Positions 49,865-58,104 of a stretch of 64,000 nucleotides of DNA are shown here, piece after piece. The DNA lies in the NCBI RefSeq assembly GCF_015500095.1, contig NZ_CP062983.1, forward strand, positions 5,332,001 to 5,396,000. The letters run 5' to 3'. The first letter of the stretch is position 1; each line of letters begins with the position of its first letter. This DNA is from Phototrophicus methaneseepsis. GTDB lineage: Bacteria > Chloroflexota > Anaerolineae > Aggregatilineales > Phototrophicaceae. Position numbers and translations under genes: made by a program. The notes beneath the pieces were generated by a model, which worked only from the letters and a program-made list of their open reading frames with translations, did not search any database and was not told where the DNA came from.

Positions 49865-52519
49865 ATGGACAGAATACTTACCCAAGCACATAAAGCGGGG
49901 GCGACAATGGCTGATTTTACACCCCTGGAAGCACCAGCGCATGAATTACACGACTTGCCGCTGATGCATCCAGGCCGCCCGGTGGGGCGCGATGCCGTCA
50001 TCAAAGAACTTTACGATACCACACGCCAGAATCGGCCAATTTTGCTATATGGCATCCCAGGCAGCGGCAAGACCGCGCTCGCAGCAGCGCTTGCAGCAGC
50101 CTTCATCCAGCAGCCAGGGGGCGTGCTGTGGCTCGATGGCAATGTACCGACCTTCGCCGCCCTACTCGTCAAAGTAGGCCGTGCCTATGGCCTGACGGAA
50201 GTCGTCCAGAGCCAGAAGCCGACCGGATTCGTCGGCACTGTCGCCACGACCCTGATGCAACATAAGCCGCTGGTCGTCATTGATAATGTACGCAATGCCC
50301 ACATTGCGGAGCAGTTCATAGAAAAATGCACGGGGAATCTGCCCGTTATCCTCATCAGCCAGGACGCCATGGACGGCGACTGGCAGCCCGTCCAATTGGA
50401 ACCATTGCTAGATACGGATGCTGTCGCTCTTTTTAAGCAGAAGGCCGGCATCAACGATAACGACAGTGACGTCAGCATTTATAGTATCACCAAGCTGCTG
50501 AGTTACTTACCCTTCCCAATCGTCATGGCTGCCCGTGCCATGGCAGCCAGCAAGCAGGACCCAGCCGCCTATCTAGAGACGTTACGCCAGGTTGAGAGCA
50601 AGATTGAGGGCAACGGGGCTATGGCAGCCCTGACGGCCAGCTATCGCGCGCTAACGGGTGCCTTACAAGGGTTAATGCTCATGCTAGGGGCTACGTTCCG
50701 CGGAGAAGCCAGCGCCGAACTGCTCAGTATGGTGAGCGGAGCACCCCAGGATGCCATCAACCAGGCGATGACCGTCCTCAGCCAGCTTTACCTGGTGGAG
50801 AAGTTCACCGTCGCCGGGGCCGATTTTTACCGGATGCATCGCCTGACGTACCAGTTTATGCAGGCTCTGCTGCAAGGCAAAAATCAACTAACGACGCTGC
50901 AACAAAAAGTACGCGATGCGGTCCTGGCTTACACGCGCAAGTACAGCACAGAAGAACGCTCTTATACCAAGCTCGCCATCGAGATGGATAATATCCTCGC
51001 AACAGCCCAATGGGCCTCCGAACAAGGCGACCGGACGACAGCCAATGCCCTGCTGGAAGCGCTCACCCAGGCTGATAACTTCATCCAGGAAGCTGGATAC
51101 GTTTATGAACTGCTGCAACTACAAGGCAGCGGCAGCGGGTATACCACAGCCTTCCCGGCCTATGGCCCCGAACCTGTCATTGAGCGTGATGATGAAGAAG
51201 ACGAGGAAGACAGCTTCGACGATGATTACCTCTATGATGAGGAAGCCGAAGACGAAGCATATGAAGATGACGAGGACGCTGACGAAGAAGAAGACGATTA
51301 CGATGATTATGATGACGAAGGCTTTGGCGATTTAGACGACGAGGATGAGGACGAAGGCGACGGTGAAGTCGATACGATCCTCGAAGATGTCATGGCAACA
51401 CCCAATCCCGTTATGGCGAATACGCCTGATGTGCTCGATGTCCCCAGCTTCGACGAGATGAGCACGCAAATGCTCACAGGCGTGGACCTGGAACAACTGC
51501 GTATGGCGCTCAATGCGGCTAAGATGCAGTCGGATATTCAACGTCAGAAGCAGCTCTTAAAAGCGATTGGCAAGGTTCAGGTCGCCCAGGGGCGCGAGAC
51601 AGAAGCTATCACAACCTATACCGAACTGCTGGACCTGCTCGACAGCCTGGAAATGGACGATGTCGACGATGATGGCACGCTAGAAACGCTCGATATGCTC
51701 TCGTCCCTGCTGGTCAAGACAGAAAATGCCCAGGCGGCCCTGATGCATACCCGGCGCGGCATTGAACTGGCGCAAGAGCTGGAAGACCGTATGACGGAAA
51801 TGCACATTCTGCGCACGCAGGGCGCTGCACGGCAGGACCTGGGCGAGAGTGATGCCGCGATTGATGCATTCAGCGAGGCGCTAGAAATCGCCAGAATGAG
51901 CGATGATCGCCAGAACGAAGCCCTCATCTTATACGAATTGGGCTATGCTTACCTCGATAATGGTGATGCAGAACGCGCCATCCAAACATGGCGCGAAAGC
52001 CGCCCCCTGTTCCGCGACCAGGGCAAACGAGATTATGAAGGCCGCGTATTGGGTGGATTGGGCACAGCTTATGCCGAGCTAGAGCGCTGGAGCGAGGCCA
52101 TCAGCGACTATAAAGCCGCCCTGCACATCGCGCGGGAAGTCAACAACAAAGAAGAGGAAATGCTGCAACTGAGCAACCTGGGGCAAGCACAGGTACAGGC
52201 AGGACAACTGCCGGATGCCCTGCTCAGCTACCGGCAGGCGCTGCACGTCGCCTATCAAACGGCGGATGATGACCATGTCACCAGTGCCGTGGTCGATCTC
52301 GTCAATTTGATGATGCGCAGTAAGCGCCTGATGGGCATTGCCAAGCTGCTGGTGCAGGATGGGCTGGAACATGACCCCAACGACCGCGAACTGGCCCAGC
52401 TCGACCGCAGCATAGATAGCAAGCTGGAAGAAGCCACAGCCCAGGGGTTGCAGCAAGCACCCGTCGCTGGTTCCGCACGCGATTACGCCGCCAATGCGTA
52501 TCAACTGCTGGACGCGTAG
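49865..52519 (+). CDS. STAND-like ATPase (NB-ARC type) with acidic linker and TPR array
   Basis: This 884-residue soluble protein begins with a PGRPVGRDAVIKELYD start, P-loop GIPGSGKTALAAAL (residues 63-76), a Walker B LVVIDNV and a helical/winged-helix part up to about 350 (MVSGAPQDAINQAM, YRMHRLTYQFMQALL). Residues about 440-500 are extraordinarily acidic (over half Asp/Glu). The rest (about 570-830) is TPR repeats such as LRTQGAARQDLGESDAAIDA and GRVLGGLGTAYAELERWSEA. STAND proteins are signal-sensing switches; the TPRs are the likely sensor, and no separate effector domain is visible. An ATG at 49907 after GGGG is an alternative start. No defence genes are adjacent. Confidence 0.88.
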   Translation: MDRILTQAHKAGATMADFTPLEAPAHELHDLPLMHPGRPVGRDAVIKELYDTTRQNRPILLYGIPGSGKTALAAALAAAFIQQPGGVLWLDGNVPTFAALLVKVGRAYGLTEVVQSQKPTGFVGTVATTLMQHKPLVVIDNVRNAHIAEQFIEKCTGNLPVILISQDAMDGDWQPVQLEPLLDTDAVALFKQKAGINDNDSDVSIYSITKLLSYLPFPIVMAARAMAASKQDPAAYLETLRQVESKIEGNGAMAALTASYRALTGALQGLMLMLGATFRGEASAELLSMVSGAPQDAINQAMTVLSQLYLVEKFTVAGADFYRMHRLTYQFMQALLQGKNQLTTLQQKVRDAVLAYTRKYSTEERSYTKLAIEMDNILATAQWASEQGDRTTANALLEALTQADNFIQEAGYVYELLQLQGSGSGYTTAFPAYGPEPVIERDDEEDEEDSFDDDYLYDEEAEDEAYEDDEDADEEEDDYDDYDDEGFGDLDDEDEDEGDGEVDTILEDVMATPNPVMANTPDVLDVPSFDEMSTQMLTGVDLEQLRMALNAAKMQSDIQRQKQLLKAIGKVQVAQGRETEAITTYTELLDLLDSLEMDDVDDDGTLETLDMLSSLLVKTENAQAALMHTRRGIELAQELEDRMTEMHILRTQGAARQDLGESDAAIDAFSEALEIARMSDDRQNEALILYELGYAYLDNGDAERAIQTWRESRPLFRDQGKRDYEGRVLGGLGTAYAELERWSEAISDYKAALHIAREVNNKEEEMLQLSNLGQAQVQAGQLPDALLSYRQALHVAYQTADDDHVTSAVVDLVNLMMRSKRLMGIAKLLVQDGLEHDPNDRELAQLDRSIDSKLEEATAQGLQQAPVAGSARDYAANAYQLLDA

Positions 52520-52534
52520 AAAAAAGGTCGAAAC

Positions 52535-52560
52535 TAAGGGCATCGTGTGTGATGCCCTTA
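52535..52560. terminator. Terminator between STAND-like and propeller genes
   Basis: Perfect 10-base arms TAAGGGCATC (52535-52544) and GATGCCCTTA (52551-52560) surround a GTGTGT loop. It lies 16 bases after the stop, between convergent genes. Only weak T content follows. It shares its stem with the terminator at 47351-47372. Confidence 0.75.
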
Positions 52561-52606
52561 CAATCTTTTGCCTCAAGCGTTCATCTCAAGCGGGCCTTAT
52601 ATCCTG

Positions 52607-53788
52607 CTAGGGTGCCACCCACACCGGCCAGAAGCCGTTATCACTGATGAGCGTCATATTATCTTCTGCGACATCAAACACCCAGACTTCCGGCGGGCTG
52701 AGCGTTGCCGGTGTGCCATCCTGATTGTATAGCCTCACTCGCTGGAACACGATTTTGTCGCCTGTTGCGTTCCAATGTGCTAGCCCATGCTGGAAGTGTG
52801 CATCCACCACCAGCGGCGTGACATTCCCCGTCAACATATCGTATTGATAGAGCTGATGCCCATTTGTGCGGCGTTCTTCGTCTTCATAGCGCCGTTCGAT
52901 GAGCAGCTTTTGCCCGCTCGGATGGAAATCTGCGGTCGCATCATCGACGCTGCCATCATCGGGTGTCAGCATGGTTGGCTCGATAGGCTCGGCGTCCGTC
53001 GTATTGACCAAGTTCAGATGGCGATTGTAACCGCCAGAATCGCCAAAGGTCGGGTAAACAAGCTGTGACCCATCCGGCGAGAGCGTACCCACCTCGCCCG
53101 CTTCCGAAGCCATCAAAAGCAAGGGCTGCTGGCCTTCCGTGGGGGCATAGTTGTAATACATCACGCCGGAGTTACCGATATCCGAACTGAAGAAAGCGAT
53201 ACTGCGGCCATCATCAGCCCACTGGGGGGAATGCCCGATAATCTGGGAATTACCAGCCAGGGGGCGCGTCTGATAGGGCTGCTGGCGTATATCTATAACC
53301 CATACACGCTGTGCGCCTGGGCCGACGTTCGGAACGCTGATATTTGTATCCACGCGCACATAAGCCACCAAGTCGCCCGTATCACGGTAAGCAGGTGATG
53401 TACAATCGGCTTCTGCTTCCTGGCAGGCCGTGATGCGCTGATTAGAACCTGTTTGCAAGTTCAGCAGGTAAATATCGTTAAAGTCCGAGTCTCCATCCCG
53501 CGCAGCATAGACGATAAAACGACCATCCGCGCTAACGTCAAAATCAAATACGCCAATCTTCGTAAACGTCACCTGTTCCGCTGCCGATGGATCATCCAGC
53601 GGGGCAATCCAGATATTGGGCACGCCCCCCGACGCGTAAGGGGCCAGGTAGGCAACCGAGGGGCCGCGTTCTTCCGGCGTACTCAAGATCGCTATGGCAA
53701 TGGTCGCCAATAGGGCCAGCCCAATCGTGCCAATGACGATCAAATCAAAGCGGGAGACGTTACGTTTTGGTGTTGCTTTCTCAGTCAT
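52607..53788 (-). CDS. Membrane-anchored TolB-like beta-propeller protein
   Basis: This 393-residue protein has one N-terminal TM helix (LIVIGTIGLALLATIAIAIL, about 15-35) with a basic cytoplasmic end, so the propeller is outside. Repeats carry the WD40-like PD40 signature: FDVSADGRFIVYAARDGDSD, SPAYRDTGDLVAYVRVD, APQWADDGRSIAFFSS-type turns, GTLSPDGSQLVYPTFGDSG and FHPSGQKLLIERRYEDE. No catalytic part. Together with the product of 11459-12991 this gives the strain at least two such proteins. Function unknown; likely surface binding. Confidence 0.85.
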   Translation of the reverse strand: MTEKATPKRNVSRFDLIVIGTIGLALLATIAIAILSTPEERGPSVAYLAPYASGGVPNIWIAPLDDPSAAEQVTFTKIGVFDFDVSADGRFIVYAARDGDSDFNDIYLLNLQTGSNQRITACQEAEADCTSPAYRDTGDLVAYVRVDTNISVPNVGPGAQRVWVIDIRQQPYQTRPLAGNSQIIGHSPQWADDGRSIAFFSSDIGNSGVMYYNYAPTEGQQPLLLMASEAGEVGTLSPDGSQLVYPTFGDSGGYNRHLNLVNTTDAEPIEPTMLTPDDGSVDDATADFHPSGQKLLIERRYEDEERRTNGHQLYQYDMLTGNVTPLVVDAHFQHGLAHWNATGDKIVFQRVRLYNQDGTPATLSPPEVWVFDVAEDNMTLISDNGFWPVWVAP

Positions 53789-53863
53789 AGGCCATCACTG
53801 TCCTGATCACACAGCAGATTTGTGCCCACATGCAGCGATATGGGCACTTTTAGCGCTGCCCTA

Positions 53864-54640
53864 TTACGAATACAGGTAAGCGCTCGCGGGTTCGTCCGTT
53901 GGCTGCACCTGCTCTGGGATGATGATAGGCATCAGGCCATCATCAGGCCGGAATGTACCAACTTGCAGCGTTCCCTGGATGTGCACCCAACTGCCTTCAG
54001 CCAGTTCCGGCGCGCCTTCATAGACAACGGGCATGCCAATCGCGTAAGCATCGGCCACGCAGCAGCTCATCGTGAAGCGCGCCACCATGAATTGATCTTC
54101 AGTCATATTCGGCTCACGATAGACGAAGCCAATCACATCAACGGGTTCACCACTGAGCACAGTAGGGTCGCCCAATTGCCCGAATGCGCGCAGCCAATCG
54201 AGCACATTTCTGTCCTCTGGCGCAATCTCTGCGCTGGTGACGCTAACGAGGCCAACCGGGGCCATATTCACACCCCCGTTGATCGCATCCACGCCGAGCG
54301 GCTGCGATGGCAGCAACCCAAAGAGCAGCGGCAGCGAGCAAATCATCAGCGCTGCACCCGTGATGCTAGATTGATTCGTCGGGGCATCTTCTGGATGACC
54401 TGGGCGAATGACGCGCCACAGGGACCAAGCCCCCAGGCTCAATATCAGCGGCACCGACGCCCAGGAGAGCCATTGAATACTGGGATTGCTGATGTTGATG
54501 TAATTACTAATGCGCCCGCTCAGCAGCAGAATGAGCAGATAGCCCCCTGTGCCCAGCAGGATGACCGCTTTCAGCAGTAGAAGCCAGGGGCGCTGGCGTA
54601 GGGTTAAATTGGCTTTCCCTGTGTAATCATGGATTTCCAT
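53864..54640 (-). CDS. TIGR03943 (YcgQ-like) membrane protein
   Basis: This 258-residue protein has two N-terminal TM helices (about 18-42 and 55-75) and a third around 95-112. The C-terminal domain has VDVIGFVYREPNMTEDQFMV, ARFTMSCCVADAYAIGMPVV and GSWVHIQGTLQVG. The CCxAD pair and the layout are the TIGR03943/DUF1980 signature, the partner of YcgR-type permeases in zinc-related clusters. The ATG at 54640 is used; upstream codons look non-coding. It lies in the same direction as the permease gene at 55237, separated by the acetyltransferase gene, so the three are probably one unit. Confidence 0.88.
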   Translation of the reverse strand: MEIHDYTGKANLTLRQRPWLLLLKAVILLGTGGYLLILLLSGRISNYINISNPSIQWLSWASVPLILSLGAWSLWRVIRPGHPEDAPTNQSSITGAALMICSLPLLFGLLPSQPLGVDAINGGVNMAPVGLVSVTSAEIAPEDRNVLDWLRAFGQLGDPTVLSGEPVDVIGFVYREPNMTEDQFMVARFTMSCCVADAYAIGMPVVYEGAPELAEGSWVHIQGTLQVGTFRPDDGLMPIIIPEQVQPTDEPASAYLYS

Positions 54641-54653
54641 CGTTTTATACCTG

Positions 54654-55235
54654 CTAGCTATCGAAAGGTGCTTGTATTTGCGCCTGAGGATGATCCAGCA
54701 CACCAATAACCTGGAACCAATGCGGCTCAGGGCCAGGATTTTTGTAAAGTGTCATGCCGATATGTTCCATCACCTTTTGTGATGCCAGATTATCATGGTC
54801 TGTCGTCGCAACAAGGCGCTTGTAATTCATAATCGTGAAAAGGAACGTCACGAACGCCAATGTCGCCTCTGTTGCATAGCCCTGTCCCTGGTACTGCGGC
54901 AAAACAGCCCAGAAAAGCCCAAATTCCGGAGTGACGAGATAAGGGTCCCCTGTGGGCTTCTCATCAAATACGGACCAGGGCACCACGGTCGGGACCAGAC
55001 CCACGCTGCCAATGACGTCGCCAGTATGGAGTGTTACAGCGTAATCACCATAGGGCGGCTGATACATCGCAGCAAGCTCACGGTAGTTGGCAACCGTCCA
55101 CGACATCCAGGAATGCGTTTCTTCCGGCGTCGCCTCGCCAAATGCTTCATTCATCAACTGATGACGTGCAGCCTCATCCTCGTAGGTATAAGGCCGAATA
55201 ATCAGGCGGTCTGTCTCTAGTTCGGTCAAAGCCAT
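54654..55235 (-). CDS. GNAT family acetyltransferase (RimJ/RimL-like)
   Basis: This 193-residue protein begins with the RimJ-type LETDRLIIRPYTYEDEAARH, then IGSVGLVPTVVP, ATEATLAFVTFLFTIMNYKR and LASQKVMEHIGMTLYKN. The acetyl-CoA loop is YQGQGYATEA. Acceptors of this type range from ribosomal proteins to antibiotics; none can be inferred. It is wedged one base after the permease gene and 13 bases before the TIGR03943 gene, and is probably co-transcribed, although its role there is unclear. Confidence 0.92.
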   Translation of the reverse strand: MALTELETDRLIIRPYTYEDEAARHQLMNEAFGEATPEETHSWMSWTVANYRELAAMYQPPYGDYAVTLHTGDVIGSVGLVPTVVPWSVFDEKPTGDPYLVTPEFGLFWAVLPQYQGQGYATEATLAFVTFLFTIMNYKRLVATTDHDNLASQKVMEHIGMTLYKNPGPEPHWFQVIGVLDHPQAQIQAPFDS

Positions 55236-55236
55236 C

Positions 55237-56265
55237 TTAAAAAAAGCCTCCCAGCGCGTTAATCAGCACCCCAGCGAGCAAATTCAATACAAATGGCAGC
55301 AGAATGAGATACAGGACAGTTCTGCGCTTAAAAACGCCCATGAACATCATCGTACTCTTAATATCGACCATTGGGCCGAAGGTCAGAAAGCTGACGACAG
55401 ACCCCATTGTAAACGTATTGACGAACGCCAGCACGAAAAAGCTATCCACGGTGCTACAAATACTCAAGATGAAGGCCAGCACCTGCATAATGAATACGCT
55501 GAGTATGGGCCCCGTCCCAACGGCGAGCAGCGCCTCCTGCGGGACGAAGGTCTGCATGGCAGAGGCCAACAAGCACCCGACATAGAGATAACGCCCCATC
55601 TCGAAAAATTCATTGCTCGCCACGGAAAGCGTCCGCTTAAGGCCATCACGCCAGTTCCGGCGCGGCCCACCATGCAAGACTTCATTTTGCCAGCTCGCAG
55701 GCTGCAAAAGCGTTTCTGGCTGGCTGTTGGTGGCGAAGATCAGACCAATTGTAATGGCTACTACCGCCGTCACCACAAAGCGTAGGATAAAAATCGGGCC
55801 GAAGCCAAAAGCGATAAACGTACTGGCAAAGACAATGGGGTTCATAAAAGGGGCGGCCAGCAAAAAAGCCACGCCCACAGAGACGGGCAACCCTTTTGTG
55901 AACAGCCGCCGCGCCACAGGGACCACACCGCATTCACATACCGGGAAGATTAAGCCCATAAATGCGCCGCCGATAGTCGCCAGGTAGCGATTACGTGGCA
56001 GCCAGCGCAGCACATCTTCCTGCCGCACAAAGGCTTCAATCAAGCCGGAAACAAGCGTCCCCAGCACCAGGAATGGCAGCGCTTCGATCAAGATGCCCAG
56101 GAAGCGCGTCGCAAAAATGCTTAACAAGGTCGATGGTGAACGGGGATCATTGATCGCTAAGAAGATGCCCAATGCCAGCACAGCGAGTGTTATGGTGCCG
56201 ATGACGATAAAGCCACTCAGGGAAGGCGCTCGGTTCTTTATGGGTGCTACAGAGTTCATGGACAC
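55237..56265 (-). CDS. Predicted permease, ArsP/YcgR type (PF03773)
   Basis: This 342-residue membrane protein has eight or so TM helices. Diagnostic parts are EALPFLVLGTLVSGLIEAFV, the FPVCECGVVPVARRLFTKG motif with a conserved Cys pair, PFMNPIVFASTFIAFG, and FICS-like SICSTVDSFFVLAF with ASxFTMGSVVSFLTFGPMVD. That CECGVVP plus xxNPxV pattern marks the family that includes ArsP (organoarsenical efflux) and YcgR (zinc-linked). With TIGR03943 just downstream, the YcgR-YcgQ pairing is more likely than ArsP. The exported or imported ion is unknown. Confidence 0.9.
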   Translation of the reverse strand: MSMNSVAPIKNRAPSLSGFIVIGTITLAVLALGIFLAINDPRSPSTLLSIFATRFLGILIEALPFLVLGTLVSGLIEAFVRQEDVLRWLPRNRYLATIGGAFMGLIFPVCECGVVPVARRLFTKGLPVSVGVAFLLAAPFMNPIVFASTFIAFGFGPIFILRFVVTAVVAITIGLIFATNSQPETLLQPASWQNEVLHGGPRRNWRDGLKRTLSVASNEFFEMGRYLYVGCLLASAMQTFVPQEALLAVGTGPILSVFIMQVLAFILSICSTVDSFFVLAFVNTFTMGSVVSFLTFGPMVDIKSTMMFMGVFKRRTVLYLILLPFVLNLLAGVLINALGGFF

Positions 56266-56326
56266 ACACCTTTACTCTCTGCGCGTCATTTTTACTGAGA
56301 CTTTGTTTCAAGTAAAGGTCAATATG

Positions 56327-56343
56327 TTTAACAAATTGTTGAA
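56327..56343. promoter_or_regulatory. Palindrome upstream of the permease gene
   Basis: TTTAACAA-A-TTGTTGAA is an 8-1-8 palindrome with one mismatch, 62-78 bases upstream of the permease start. The shape is that of ArsR/SmtB-type or similar metal-repressor operators, but no regulator gene is nearby. Confidence 0.4.
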
Positions 56344-56534
56344 TTTTCCCTTTGTCAGGTTCACGATATGGGTCACCCTAGCAATACAGGCTCTCGGCTA
56401 GCACCTATTTAGATCACTCAAATAAGGATTACCACTTAAAAATTTGGGCTTAACTTTTTAAGCGAGGTTCTCATGCTAAAGTAATAGCAACCTTACTGGA
56501 CATGTGTACAAATTAACTGAGTAAATTGAACCCA

Positions 56535-56942
56535 ATGGTGAACTGGACCGAAGTAACCCCACGCTTCAGCTATGCATGGCTACACAATCACAAAATCAGC
56601 GCGATGAAGTTAAACGGCGCAGATCGGCTGTCAGTCGATGCTTGGCTCAATTATTCGATTGAAACACGCACAATGTGGGATAATGAGGCACCGCTCCTTA
56701 TTCTGTCAGATCATCGCAACAGCGATCTCATCACCACGCCTTATTTCCGCCAGCTCATCCCAAGGCTTATGGCCGTGCGGCCTGATTTGCAAACCTATGT
56801 GGCTTTCATACTGGATCAGAGTATGGGTGCCCAGAACCTCGCAGCAACCCTTAGAGTCTCACCAAGCGGGGAACAAACGGTCATGCGCATCTTCCATGAA
56901 GATGATGAAGCTATTGAATGGCTGCTCTCTCAGACGTCATAG
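56535..56942 (+). CDS. Small STAS-like protein, family copy 4 (divergent)
   Basis: This 135-residue soluble protein is the least similar of the four copies. It has strands YAWLHNHKISAMKLNG, a helix LSVDAWLNYSIETRTMWDNE, a central strand PLLILSDHRNSDLI, a helix, TYVAFILDQS and a last helix EDDEAIEWLLS. The order and length match copies 1-3, but sequence similarity is weak. The ATG at 56535 is taken; a TTG at 56526 is in frame. Its gene is divergent from the permease operon and followed by an inverted repeat. Confidence 0.6.
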   Translation: MVNWTEVTPRFSYAWLHNHKISAMKLNGADRLSVDAWLNYSIETRTMWDNEAPLLILSDHRNSDLITTPYFRQLIPRLMAVRPDLQTYVAFILDQSMGAQNLAATLRVSPSGEQTVMRIFHEDDEAIEWLLSQTS

Positions 56943-56979
56943 GCCTGAATAGAGCTATTTGGGATATTTAAGGGATAAA

Positions 56980-57028
56980 TTTGGGATAAATGACGCTCAT
57001 CAGGTTGATTCTTGTGATTTATCCCAAA
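56980..57028. terminator. Inverted repeat with GGGATAAAT copies
   Basis: Perfect 12-base arms TTTGGGATAAAT (56980-56991) and ATTTATCCCAAA (57017-57028) enclose a 25-base loop. Between 56960 and 56991 the motif GGGATA occurs three times. It lies between convergent genes, so it may be a bidirectional terminator. Confidence 0.5.
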
Positions 57029-57030
57029 CT

Positions 57031-57231
57031 TTAACCCAAACGCTGCCACTGCTGCTTTTGCCCCGTTTCATCGACAGTTTCAATCGTGGTTGTGTTAATT
57101 TTGCGTACAGCCGGGAAGTGCTGCGTCAGCACTTTTTTCGCGCCTGAGGGTGCATCAAACGAGACGAAAATCAAGGCCAGCACGCAGACCATCACCATAA
57201 ACAGCACAAAACACACCAATCCGAGCACCAT
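57031..57231 (-). CDS. Small single-TM protein, tentative
   Basis: This 66-codon frame encodes an N-terminal TM helix (VLGLVCFVLFMVMVCVLALI) and a polar tail of about 42 residues with KKVLTQHFPAVRK. The codon pattern is plausible. The start ATG at 57231 has GGA about 4 bases upstream, and the stop is close to a hairpin. No family is known. It could be a chance frame, but the helix followed by a basic-acidic tail is gene-like. Confidence 0.45.
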   Translation of the reverse strand: MVLGLVCFVLFMVMVCVLALIFVSFDAPSGAKKVLTQHFPAVRKINTTTIETVDETGQKQQWQRLG

Positions 57232-57368
57232 GATTCCAGGCCTTTTTCTAGCGCCTTACGCCCTCTTTGAACGATCTCATTTTCAGGATAAAGGATAACG
57301 ATCATATCCTGCTGCACGCACGTGCAACGGCTACCTGACGCGCTGGCAACGTTCTGCTGACAACGTTC

Positions 57369-58058
57369 TTATGAGGAATGAGGTTGCTGCCAGCGATGGA
57401 TTAATGCATCGGCTTCCTGTGGGGATAGGCGATACTCATGGGGGCTGTTGCGGCGCTGGCGGGTGATTTCATAGAGAATCAACGCCGTCGCGACAGAGAC
57501 GTTAAAACTAGGTATCATGCCCATCATCGGGATCACCAGATGGAGATCGGCTAAATCCTGGGCCGCCTGGCTCAGGCCATCGCGCTCGTTGCCGACGAGG
57601 AGTGCCAGCTTTTTATATGGGGTAAAATCCATTTCATACATGCTCATCGCGGCATCACTGGCAACTGTCGCCACGAGATACCACCCTTCTGATTTGAGCG
57701 TTTGAAGGGCTTCGATGCTGTTCGTCTCAAAAATACGGTAATCCAGCCATTTACTGGCGGAAACCGACGTGATTTTCCCAACCTCTATCGCATCATAATC
57801 GACCTGATTTTGCATGGTATAAGCGATTTCCTGGATGCCAAATGCATCGCAACTACGGGCAATCGCTGCCAGATTATGCGGGTTCCACACATCTTCCATG
57901 ACGACCATCAAACCGGCCTGCCGGTTACGGGCAACGCTTTCAAGACGCTGCTGCCGTTCAGGCGTTAAGCCTACAGCTTGCTCTTCTGAAGCGAGGAGCA
58001 TCTCGCTGCTGTTCTGTGGGGGGATATTCTTGGAATTCAGTTCATCGGTCATAGGCAT
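57369..58058 (-). CDS. TrmH/SpoU family RNA 2'-O-methyltransferase
   Basis: This is a SPOUT RNA methyltransferase of about 229 residues. Motif 1 is VVMEDVWNPHNLAAIARSCD and then AFGIQEIAY. Motif 2 is LALLVGNERDGLSQAAQDLA and motif 3 LVIPMMGMIPSFNVSVATAL, the trefoil-knot AdoMet site. Proteins with this form (TrmH) methylate tRNA G18 or rRNA. The N-terminal 45 residues are polar. Starts at 58058, 58052 or 58088 are possible; none has a clear ribosome site. Confidence 0.94.
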   Translation of the reverse strand: MPMTDELNSKNIPPQNSSEMLLASEEQAVGLTPERQQRLESVARNRQAGLMVVMEDVWNPHNLAAIARSCDAFGIQEIAYTMQNQVDYDAIEVGKITSVSASKWLDYRIFETNSIEALQTLKSEGWYLVATVASDAAMSMYEMDFTPYKKLALLVGNERDGLSQAAQDLADLHLVIPMMGMIPSFNVSVATALILYEITRQRRNSPHEYRLSPQEADALIHRWQQPHSS

Positions 58059-58104
58059 TAAGCTACAAGCGCGGCCATGTGCAGTCAAGCGTTGAGTCGG
58101 TCAT

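Noticed and set aside
49687-50004. A 105-codon minus-strand frame across the GTPase/STAND gap
   Set aside because: It runs into the start of the STAND-like gene in antisense and has no ribosome site.
49865-52519. STAND-like gene as the core of an antiphage defence island
   Set aside because: No effector domain, nuclease, transposase or other defence gene is nearby; metal and envelope genes surround it.
53822-54580. A 252-codon plus-strand frame rich in His, Arg and Gln
   Set aside because: It is antisense to the TIGR03943 gene, and the composition is typical of a shadow frame.
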